7,753 bases of DNA from an uncultured Ruminococcus sp. Lineage in GTDB: Bacteria > Bacillota > Clostridia > Oscillospirales > Ruminococcaceae. A program made the position numbers and the translations under genes. Where the stretch lies: the NCBI GenBank assembly GCA_947176565.1, contig CAMWRC010000047.1, positions 1 to 7,753 of the forward strand. The letters are read 5' to 3'. Below are positions 1 to 7,400 of the stretch, piece after piece (positions within the stretch are counted from its first letter, which is position 1; each line of letters opens with the position of its first letter). The notes beneath the pieces were generated by a model that ran no database searches, was not told where the DNA came from, and saw only the letters and a list, made by a program, of their open reading frames with translations.

Positions 1-21
1 AATAATAATAAATAATAACAA

Positions 22-48
22 AAAAGGGACTTCTCAGAAGTCCCTTTT
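22..48 (-). terminator. Intrinsic terminator of the GH26 gene
   Basis: A perfect inverted repeat pairs 22-33 with 37-48 around a 3-nt loop. Its core is the 8-bp stem GGGACTTC/GAAGTCCC, extended by A/T pairs. On the minus strand the stem is followed by six Ts and a T-rich tail (complement of 1-25). It begins about 20 bp past the GH26 stop codon. The stem would also work on the plus strand, but no plus-strand gene reaches it here. Confidence 0.9.
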
Positions 49-68
49 ATATTAGTATGATTTATAGA

Positions 69-2405
69 TTATTCAGCAACGATTTCCGGAAGTTCCTTTA
101 TTGCCCCTGCATCAAGTTTCTGAATTGCAAGAGCATCCATAGTTGAAAGTCCGTCGCCCGGATTATAACAGTCAGCATTCTTAGCACCCTGTTCGGAAAG
201 CGTATATTTATCCTTGTTTCCGAGGTACTGGAGAATTAATGTAGCATCAGCTACGCTGACTTCATTGTCACAGTTTGCATCGCCATACATCGAAACCTTA
301 ATGTCATCGCCGCCTGTTGCAGGTTCAGCCGGTTTCGTAGTTGTGGTAACTGTTGTTGTGGATTCGTCCTTGAGATATGCAGAAATAATCTTCACGCCGT
401 CGGTATCAGCTGCTTTATCTCCCTCGCCTGCATACCAGACCTGTCCCTCATAAACTGTAGCTTTGCCCAGTTCGGCTTTGAGTTTCGCGAAAAGCTCCTC
501 GTCCTCGATTTCATCTGTACCAAGTGTTATATTAAAGAGATTGTCAACAACATTAACCTTTACAGAACCGCTCTTTGTGGCTTCCCACTGAATATTAGAC
601 CAGTAATACTCTCCGTCAAGAGGAATAGTTACGCCGAGTCCGCCGTTTGCATATGTGACATTTTTCGGAAGTTCGACATCAATGTAAAATTCCTTTGCTT
701 CTTTCGGAAGCGTTATCTGATAGCTCTTTTTAGTTTTGTCATAGATTACCTTGCCGTAATCCTTTGATGGGTCAGCCTCTGTAGTTGCTACAGTTGTTGT
801 GTTTGCAGGGTCTTTTGTGGTAGTGGGCTTTGTTTCAATCGGGTCGGGCTTAGGAGTTTCTTTTGAATAAAGGTCAGCCGGAAGCTCATCAAGAGTAACA
901 CAATATTCGCTCTGATACATTGCGATTGTATCTTCTTCTGTATTGAATATCGGATCTGAAAGGAAATTCGGATTATCACTTTCAGCACTGCCGCCTGCAT
1001 CATACCATGTCATAAAGTATAACCAGCCTGCTTTTTCGGAAGTAAGATTCTCTACAGTTGAGAAACTGTCGTTTTCAGCCATTGCAATCATCTTTGTACT
1101 GTCATACTTATCCATGATTCCGTAGAAAGTCGAACTGATTGCGCTGTCGTTATGATATGCTTTTTTAGTTCCTGTAGACCAGTCTGAGCAGTTGTACTTA
1201 TCATAACCGATAATATCAACGTATTCATCTCCCGGATACCAGTCCTGAGAATATTCATAATTATAGCTGTTCCATACCCAGATAAGATTATGACAGTCAA
1301 AGTCCTCTGTAAGTACCTTATATGTGAATTTCCACAATTCCTTGTAAGCTTCTGAACCTTCTCTGCCCCACCAGAACCATGAACCTGTTTCACCGCCGCC
1401 GCCTTCAGCTTCGTGAAGGGGTCTCCACATTACCGGAACTCCCTCAGCTTCAAGCTCTTTAAATTCCTTTGCAAGAGTTGTCAGAGCCTGCATATAGTAC
1501 TGGTTTTCCTTAGTACCTTCAACAACAACTTTTGAAGGTGAGAAGTCTGTGATTTGACTGTATGTAGTCTGACCCCAGTCTATTCTGTCGCCGATATTAT
1601 AGCTTGCTGTATCTTTCGGAACATTGAGATGGAAGGATGCTGTGGCAATACCGTTTTTATTCTTTACCCAGTCAATAACACGCTCTGTAGAGCCGTCATC
1701 GCTTCCGAATGCAGGACAGCAGAAATTACCGTAGTCAAATCCGCGTATAGCAGGCATATGACCTGTAAGTTTTTCAAGATATTCAAATTCCTGTTCTAAA
1801 CCATGAGGACCGCCGCTATAGATTTCCTGCTGACCCGAAATAATTCCGTTTCCGTAAACGCTTGCGAGATATGACATCAAAGCTCTTGTCTCGTCAGTTG
1901 CATTAACATCACAGCAGGTTGTCTGTGTTGCCTTGATTGGCTTGAGTTCAGCAGCCTCGACTGTGAGATAGTCAAACTTCGACCAGCCCCATGATTTACT
2001 TATAGTAACCGTATTTTTACCCTCATTGAGCTTTACAGTCATTGAAGTCGGACTATATGTCTTACTTTCGGCTATGCTGATATTTCCCTGGTCTACGCCG
2101 TTTATAGCGAGAGTCTGGATTTTATCTCCGCCCTCTCCCATTGCATAGATTGAAAGAGTATACATTCCGGTTGACGGAGCTTCAACTTCCATGCTGATAG
2201 TGCCGTCCTCTTTCATAAAGAGTATTTTTCCACCGCTTGCAGCCGAATCATCGGTTACGGCGATAGTACCTGTAACTGCAGCGTCCTCGAACTCATACTT
2301 TGCAGAATCGGCAGCGAAAATATTCACCGCACCTATAGCCATGCCATTAATCGCCATAGATGCAGCCATAACAGCCGCTCCTGCTTTCTTCATAAATTTG
2401 TGCAT
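69..2405 (-). CDS. Secreted dockerin-bearing GH26 glycoside hydrolase (probable beta-mannanase) with CBM35-like module
   Basis: Predicted secreted GH26 endo-acting hydrolase, probably a beta-1,4-mannanase, carried on a cellulosome. Residues 1-31 form a signal peptide (KK, hydrophobic core, likely cut at A31/A32). Residues 36-150 look like a CBM35 module with the terminal WGW...FDYLTVE signature. GH26 spans about 160-512: WRPLHE supplies the general acid/base E332, GSWFWWG (341-347) lines the active site, and E444 in MAEND is the likely nucleophile. A P/T linker (515-548), an unassigned beta-rich module (549-680) and a Thr linker (682-699) follow. The dockerin is 703-770, with a canonical first calcium loop (D709, N711, D713, D720) and a longer second loop (D745 to D757). 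The start is set by GGAGGG at 2414-2419, 8 nt before ATG; an internal ATG at codon 5 is less likely. Substrate is inferred: some GH26 members cut xylan or mixed-linkage glucan, but mannan is commonest. Confidence 0.93.
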   Translation of the reverse strand: MHKFMKKAGAAVMAASMAINGMAIGAVNIFAADSAKYEFEDAAVTGTIAVTDDSAASGGKILFMKEDGTISMEVEAPSTGMYTLSIYAMGEGGDKIQTLAINGVDQGNISIAESKTYSPTSMTVKLNEGKNTVTISKSWGWSKFDYLTVEAAELKPIKATQTTCCDVNATDETRALMSYLASVYGNGIISGQQEIYSGGPHGLEQEFEYLEKLTGHMPAIRGFDYGNFCCPAFGSDDGSTERVIDWVKNKNGIATASFHLNVPKDTASYNIGDRIDWGQTTYSQITDFSPSKVVVEGTKENQYYMQALTTLAKEFKELEAEGVPVMWRPLHEAEGGGGETGSWFWWGREGSEAYKELWKFTYKVLTEDFDCHNLIWVWNSYNYEYSQDWYPGDEYVDIIGYDKYNCSDWSTGTKKAYHNDSAISSTFYGIMDKYDSTKMIAMAENDSFSTVENLTSEKAGWLYFMTWYDAGGSAESDNPNFLSDPIFNTEEDTIAMYQSEYCVTLDELPADLYSKETPKPDPIETKPTTTKDPANTTTVATTEADPSKDYGKVIYDKTKKSYQITLPKEAKEFYIDVELPKNVTYANGGLGVTIPLDGEYYWSNIQWEATKSGSVKVNVVDNLFNITLGTDEIEDEELFAKLKAELGKATVYEGQVWYAGEGDKAADTDGVKIISAYLKDESTTTVTTTTKPAEPATGGDDIKVSMYGDANCDNEVSVADATLILQYLGNKDKYTLSEQGAKNADCYNPGDGLSTMDALAIQKLDAGAIKELPEIVAE

Positions 2406-2413
2406 TGTTAATT

Positions 2414-2419
2414 CCCTCC
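2414..2419 (-). promoter_or_regulatory. Shine-Dalgarno site of the GH26 gene
   Basis: GGAGGG on the minus strand lies 8 nt before the ATG at 2405. This favours the MHKF start over the in-frame Met four codons later, which has no purine-rich site at a suitable distance. Confidence 0.85.
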
Positions 2420-2433
2420 ATGTGATATTTCCG

Positions 2434-2475
2434 GTCAGTCAGAACTGACATACCAATCCGACGACCTCAATCCGA
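2434..2475 (-). promoter_or_regulatory. GH26 leader: direct repeat and small hairpin
   Basis: The untranslated leader holds two exact copies of TCGGATTG on the minus strand (2475-2468 and 2461-2454), separated by 6 nt. The first sits at or just after the predicted transcription start. Next comes an inverted repeat, GTCAGT (2434-2439) with ACTGAC (2444-2449), around a 4-nt loop and upstream of the ribosome binding site. The 14-nt repeat spacing could fit a tandem operator, but no known regulator site is recognised. Confidence 0.35.
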
Positions 2476-2482
2476 TACTTTA

Positions 2483-2511
2483 ATTGTAGCATTTTTTCCT
2501 AAAAAAATCAA
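2483..2511 (-). promoter_or_regulatory. Sigma-A-type promoter of the GH26 gene
   Basis: On the minus strand TTGATT (2511-2506) is followed after exactly 17 nt by TACAAT (2488-2483), which is preceded by an extended -10 TGC. Transcription would start near 2476, giving a leader of about 70 nt. The enzyme gene can therefore be expressed apart from the upstream lipoprotein gene. Confidence 0.7.
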
Positions 2512-2570
2512 GTTTTTCCTAATTTTTTTTATACTGCGGCTTTGATTTTGTATATATAGACAAAACAGAA

Positions 2571-2604
2571 AAGCATTTTTTGTGAGATAAATAAAAAATC
2601 GCTT
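2571..2604 (-). terminator. Weak A/T-rich hairpin after the lipoprotein gene
   Basis: Minus-strand AAGC(G)ATTTTTT pairs with AAAAAATGCTT across an 11-nt loop with one bulged G, and the sequence after it is T-rich. It starts about 32 bp past the stop at 2636. The low G+C stem makes it a marginal terminator. The rest of the 2406-2635 gap shows only the promoter and leader elements listed separately, and no gene. Confidence 0.3.
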
Positions 2605-2635
2605 AAACAGCACTTAAATTATGCCTTAAAAATTT

Positions 2636-3253
2636 TTATACAAAAACTCCGAGAACTTTTCCGTCTGATTTACGCAATATAACATACGGCGGCATAGCAG
2701 GAGAAGCAATATTTCTGCCGTTATCTGTTACTCCGGACGGAGGATTCGGCACAATATAGCAGGCATCATATTCATCATAGAAATTCACAGAATAAGGCTC
2801 GTTTTTTCTTTGATATTTTACTTTCTCTCCGTTTATTGTGACAAATTCGGATTCTGTTCTTTCTATCCAGTCGGACAGTCCCAGCTCAATTAAAACTGCT
2901 CTTGCTTTTTCTATAGCATCTTCCCCCGAAGTTATTTCGCCTGATACTTTTTCAGATAATCTTTCCACATTGTCTGTAAGGTGTTTTATAGTATCATCAA
3001 TAAGAGATTTATCACAATAATCCCCATATATCGCATTACAGACCTTTTCGACAATCTGCCTTTCAGTTAATTCAGCGGATTCGGTTGTTTTAATTGCAGT
3101 AGTTTTGATTGATTCAGTTGTCATGACAGTACCGGCTGAAGTTTCAGTTTTTACGATTGTCTGACCGGAAGATATTTCACTTCCAGTCATTTCAGCACAT
3201 GAAGTTCCGGTTATAAGAAATACAAATAATAATAAAATAATTTTTCCTTTCAT
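2636..3253 (-). CDS. Putative lipoprotein with Thr-rich stalk and unassigned C-terminal domain
   Basis: No specific function is recognised. Residues 1-18 are a hydrophobic secretion signal ending in ITGTSC; C19 could be lipidated, although Gly at the -3 position makes the lipobox imperfect. Residues 27-64 are a Ser/Thr/Lys stalk with repeated TTES/KTTE units. The folded part covers about 65-205: a helical segment (66-126), then a mixed alpha/beta domain with PYSVNFYDEYDACYIV (153-168) and PPYVILRKSDGKVLGVFV at the C-terminus. That end pattern resembles small NTF2-like or immunity-type domains in Firmicutes proteins, a weak similarity judged by eye. The start is supported by GAGG at 3260-3263, 6 nt before ATG. 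It lies 35 bp after nth on the same strand with no terminator between, so it is probably the last gene of that operon. Confidence 0.75.
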   Translation of the reverse strand: MKGKIILLLFVFLITGTSCAEMTGSEISSGQTIVKTETSAGTVMTTESIKTTAIKTTESAELTERQIVEKVCNAIYGDYCDKSLIDDTIKHLTDNVERLSEKVSGEITSGEDAIEKARAVLIELGLSDWIERTESEFVTINGEKVKYQRKNEPYSVNFYDEYDACYIVPNPPSGVTDNGRNIASPAMPPYVILRKSDGKVLGVFV

Positions 3254-3288
3254 TCAGTACCTCATATCACATTAACAAAAAGACGAAA

Positions 3289-3924
3289 TCATTTCTGTGA
3301 AGCATAATACCGGCAGAAATAATTCAGCGTACATTCTTCACACTTTGGATTCCTTGCCCTGCATACATCTCGCCCAAACTGTACTGTCTGGTGGCAGAAA
3401 TGACCTGATGTTTCCTCCGGAAGCAGTTTTTTCAAATCCTCCTCTACCTTTGCCGGAGCTTTATTTTCCGTAAGTCCGAGCCGTCCTGTTATGCGTATGA
3501 AATGCGTATCCGTCACAACTGACGGCTTGCCAAAAATATCGCCGAGAACAAGATTTGCTGTTTTTCTGCCAACTCCCGGAAGTGTAAGCAGTTCCTCCAT
3601 AGTATCAGGGACTTCACCATTGAAATCAGAAATAAGTTTCTGCGCCATTCCTTTCAGACTCTTAGCCTTTTCGCGGTAGAATCCGCATGATTTTATATCC
3701 TGTTCAAGTTCGGAAATATCAGCATCTGCAAACGTCTGTAAATCAGGATATTTCACAAAAAGCGTCTTTGTTATTATATTTACTCTTGCATCGGTACACT
3801 GCGCTGAAAGACGTGTTGCAAACAACAATTCATACGGCTTGCTGTATTTAAGTGTACAGTCAATATCCGGATATATTTTTTCAAGTTCCATGCAGGCAAG
3901 TTCCGCGATTTCTTTTTTAGTCAT
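3289..3924 (-). CDS. nth: Endonuclease III, DNA glycosylase/AP lyase
   Basis: Base-excision repair enzyme that removes oxidised pyrimidines and nicks the resulting abasic site by beta-elimination; cytoplasmic. At 211 residues it matches the length of E. coli Nth. The helix-hairpin-helix is LPGVGRKTAN (115-124), with catalytic Lys K121. Asp D139 in TDTHFIR is the second catalytic residue. The [4Fe-4S] cluster ligands are intact as C-x6-C-x2-C-x5-C (C188, C195, C198, C204). The N-terminal LSAQCTDARVN (39-49) is the usual family helix. The start ATG is preceded by GGAG (3935-3938), which lies inside the end of the upstream gene. The two reading frames overlap by 8 nt, implying translational coupling. 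No missing key residue is seen. Confidence 0.97.
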   Translation of the reverse strand: MTKKEIAELACMELEKIYPDIDCTLKYSKPYELLFATRLSAQCTDARVNIITKTLFVKYPDLQTFADADISELEQDIKSCGFYREKAKSLKGMAQKLISDFNGEVPDTMEELLTLPGVGRKTANLVLGDIFGKPSVVTDTHFIRITGRLGLTENKAPAKVEEDLKKLLPEETSGHFCHQTVQFGRDVCRARNPKCEECTLNYFCRYYASQK

Positions 3925-4279
3925 TTTTATCTTTCTCCATTTCTTTATATAAATTCAATATTCTGTCATATACAGTATACATCTTCTGAACTGTATTTTC
4001 AAGGAAATAATAATGCTTGATATAAAATCCCAGCAATACCATAATTATAATAACAAGCAGCATAAGTGCTGGATTTTCGCTGAATATAAACGCGCATATG
4101 AACACACTCAATACGATTGCGAACATCATTGTAACAAGAAAATGTACTATTCTTTCATGCTGCATAAAAGCGATTTTGTCTTTATGTTCCGCCAGAATTT
4201 CATTCAGACTTTCAATATCAGAACATGATTCAATCCGCTGTTCTGTCTGTTCCATATATTTTTTCAGATATTCAGTCAT
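3917..4279 (-). CDS. Small two-helix membrane protein of unknown function
   Basis: A 120-residue protein not assigned to a family. It has a charged, helical N-terminal segment rich in Glu and Lys (about 1-43), two hydrophobic helices (about 44-66 and 71-92) joined by a short SENPA turn, and a charged helical tail ending KDKND. This suggests a hairpin membrane protein with both ends in the cytoplasm. The frame also has an ATG seven codons upstream at 4300, but the predicted transcription start is near 4304, leaving almost no leader for it, and no ribosome binding site precedes it. The ATG at 4279 has GGTGG four nt upstream and is preferred. The gene overlaps nth by 8 nt and appears to be first in the operon. 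No role in DNA repair can be inferred from position alone. Confidence 0.8.
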   Translation of the reverse strand: MTEYLKKYMEQTEQRIESCSDIESLNEILAEHKDKIAFMQHERIVHFLVTMMFAIVLSVFICAFIFSENPALMLLVIIIMVLLGFYIKHYYFLENTVQKMYTVYDRILNLYKEMEKDKND

Positions 4280-4283
4280 TTTT

Positions 4284-4288
4284 CCACC
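4284..4288 (-). promoter_or_regulatory. Ribosome binding site choosing the 4279 start
   Basis: GGTGG on the minus strand lies 4 nt before the ATG at 4279 (short but usable spacing). Nothing comparable precedes the upstream in-frame ATG at 4300, so this site decides the start of the small membrane protein. Confidence 0.55.
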
Positions 4289-4310
4289 GCCATACAACAT
4301 TCTACCAATA

Positions 4311-4339
4311 ATTATACATCATTTTTAAAAATTTGTAAA
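4311..4339 (-). promoter_or_regulatory. Strong sigma-A-type promoter of the membrane protein-nth-lipoprotein operon
   Basis: On the minus strand TTTACA (4339-4334) and a perfect TATAAT (4316-4311) are separated by exactly 17 nt. Transcription would begin near 4304, about 25 nt before the preferred ATG. It lies directly after the terminator of the upstream surface-protein gene, so this operon is transcriptionally separate. Confidence 0.8.
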
Positions 4340-4360
4340 GCATTTTTTCAGGAATAAACA

Positions 4361-4390
4361 AAAGCTCCCCTGATTTCTCAGGAGAGCTTT
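4361..4390 (-). terminator. Intrinsic terminator of the surface-protein gene
   Basis: A 13-bp stem (4361-4373 with 4378-4390) with a single C/A mismatch closes on a 4-nt loop and contains AAAGCTC/GAGCTTT and CCTGA/TCAGG. On the minus strand it is followed by TTTTGTTTATT. It starts about 30 bp past the stop at 4422. Seven Ts on the other side would let it act in both directions, though both flanking genes are minus-strand. Confidence 0.88.
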
Positions 4391-4421
4391 TTTTATACGT
4401 CATTCGGGAAGAACAGGATTA

Positions 4422-7400
4422 TTATTCCTCGTCTTCTCTCTTTCTGCGAACTGCAAATGCTGTCATAGCTGCTACTGCCAATGCGATTCCTGTAACGCCT
4501 ACGCCGATATCGCCTGTCTTAGGAGCGTTTGTCTTTGCTGAATAAGTTGTTGTTGCTGCTGTTGTTCTTGTTGTTCTTGTTGTAGCAGCAGCGGTGCTGT
4601 GAGTTGTTCTTGTTGTGGTTGAAGTTGTGACAATCTTTTCATCAATCATCGTTACAGTATTGCCGTCAACGCTTACTTCACCTGCTATAACACCGTTAGT
4701 TACTGTGAACTTGATGTCTGTAGCAACTGCATATCCGTCCGGAGCAGCTACTTCGTGAAGTACATAAGTACCGTCTGCAAGCTCGCTGATGAATGTTGAA
4801 GATGTACCAGAAATCCATGTGAGTGTCTTTCCGTTTTCTTCAGTTACAAGTTTTGCACCTGTTCCGAGAACTACCTGTGTAAGGTCGAAAGTAATATCAT
4901 TACCGTCTGCATCAACACCGCTGAGTGTAAGCTCTGCGCCTGCAAGTTCTTCGCCAAGTACGTCCTGCTTGCTGATTTCAACTTCTGCAAGTACTCTCTT
5001 GTCAATCATTGTTACAGTAGTTCCCTCAACTCCTACAGAGCCGACGATAACGCCAGATGCAATAGTGAATGTAATATCTGTAGCAACTGCATATCCGTCC
5101 GGAGCTGCAACTTCGTGAAGTACATAAGTACCGTCAGGGAGATTCTTAACAAGTGATGATGTCTTTCCTGAAATCCATGCAAGTTCTGTACCTGCTGATG
5201 TCAGTGCAGCACCTTCGCCGAGTACGAGTGAATCCTGTGTAAATTCAACAGCATTTCCGTTGAAGTCTGTTCCCGTAAGTGTGAGTGACGCACCGTTGAG
5301 TTCTTTGCCTGCGATGTCCTGCTTGCTGATTGTAACATCAGTAACAGTCATATCATCGACCATTGTTACGGAATCACTGCTTACGCCGACTTCGCCTGTC
5401 AGAACGCCGTTTTCGATTGTGAATGTGATGTCTGTAGCTACCTGATAACCGTTAGGAGCTGTAACCTCGTGAAGTACATAAGTACCGTCAGGGAGATTCT
5501 TAACCAGTGTGGTCTTTGTTCCTGAAGTCCATGTAAGCTCATCACCGCTGCTTACGAATCCTGCACTCTCGCCGAGTACAAGTGAATCCTGTGTGAACTC
5601 GATTGTGTTTCCTAAGAAGTCTTTACCTGTAAGTGTAAGTGTTGCACCTGCGATTTCTTCACCGCTTACGTTTACCTTGCTGATTGTTACATCAGTTGTA
5701 AGCATATCGTCAACCATTGTTACAGAATCGCCTTCAACTCCGACTTCGCCTGTTACAACGCCGTCTGTAACTGTGAATGTGATGTCTGTAGCTACCTGAT
5801 AGCCGTTAGGAGCTGCAACTTCGTGAAGTACATAAGTACCGTTCGGGAGATTCTTAACCATTGAAGCTGTTGTTCCGGAAGTCCATGTAAGTTGGCTGCC
5901 GCTGCCTACAAGTCCGGCACCTTCGCCGAGTACGAGTGAATCCTGTGTAAATTCTACAGTATGTCCTGTGAAGTCTGTACCTGTGAGTGTAAGTGTTGCA
6001 CCTGCGAGCTCAGAACCGAAAACATTTTCCTTGCTGAGGTAAACATCAGTTCCGCTCATATCGTCAACCATTGTTACGGAATCACCGCTTACGCCGACTT
6101 CACCTGTCAGAATGCCGTTTGTGATTGTGAATGTGATGTCTGTAGCTACCTGATAGCCGTTAGGAGCTGCAACTTCGTGGAGTACATAAGTACCATCAGG
6201 GAGATTCTTAATCATTGTAGATGTTATGCCTGAAATCCATCTAAGTTCTGTTGTATTTTCCGTTGAAACAAGCTGTCCGTTTTCACCGATAACAACATCG
6301 TCAACTGAGAATTCTATGCTTCCGCCGTCAGCGTGTGTACCCGTGAGAGTAAGTGTTGCGCCTGCAATTTCAGAGCCGAATATGTTTACCTTGCTGATTT
6401 CAACATCTGTAACTGCAAAGTCATCAACCATTGTGATATCATTGCCGTCAACGCCGACTTCGCCGCTTACGACACCGTTTGAAATTGTGAATGTAATGTC
6501 TGTTGTTATTTCGTATCCATTAGGAGCTGAAACCTCGTGGAGCACATAAGTACCGTCTGCAAGATTTCTTATTGATGTAGCTTCTGAACCTGATATCCAT
6601 GCAAGTCCGTGACCGCCGGAGATAAGTTCACCGTCAGCACCTACAGTAACATCATCTACATTGAATTCAACATCTCTGCCTGTGATGTCTGTACCTGTAA
6701 GAGTAAGTGTTGCGCCTGCAAGTTCGTTACCAAGAATGTTTTCTTTGCTGATAGTGATGTCTGTGGAAATCATATCATCTACCATAGTAACAATGTTTCC
6801 GCTAACTTCTGATTCGCCGATGATATCACCGTCATCTACAGTAAATGTAATGTCAGATGCTATCTTATATCCGTTAGGAGCTGCCTCTTCATGGAGTACA
6901 TAAGTACCGTCAGGAAGATTGCTGATGAATGTAGGTCTTGAACCTGAAATCCATGTAAATCCAGATTCATCAGCCGTTACAAGCTGTGCACCTTTTCCGA
7001 GAATGATATTTTCGGAATCGAATGTAATTGAATTGCCGTCAGCATCTGTGCCTGTGAGAGTAAGTGTTGCACCGGGGAGTTCATCACCGTATACATTAGA
7101 CTTGCTGATTCTTACTTCACCGATTCTTGTATCAACCATAATGACTGTATCATCATCATGTCCGATAACGTGACCTCTTCTGATTGTGAATCTGATATCT
7201 GCAGAAACTTCAAATCCGTCAGGAGCTGTAGTTTCGTGGAGTACATAAGTACCGTCAGGGAGATTCTTAATGAGTGTATTCACCATACCGGAAATCCATG
7301 TCAGTTCTGCGCCGTCGCTTACAAATTCAGCACCATAGCCGAATTCTACATCATCAGCAGAGAAGTTAACAGCATTGCCGTCTCTGTCTGTACCTGTGAG

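Noticed and set aside
1..20. AAT trinucleotide repeat at the window start
   Set aside because: It is the short A/T-rich tail after the GH26 terminator; too short and too low in complexity to assign a function.
788..1393. Minus-strand out-of-frame ORFs inside the GH26 gene (788-1003 and 1088-1393)
   Set aside because: Both lie wholly inside the strongly supported GH26 frame and show no start signals or recognisable domains; the main frame is intact, so they are not frameshift fragments.
4277..4300. ATG at 4300 as the start of the small membrane protein
   Set aside because: It lies only about 4 nt from the predicted transcription start and has no ribosome binding site; the ATG at 4279 has GGTGG upstream.
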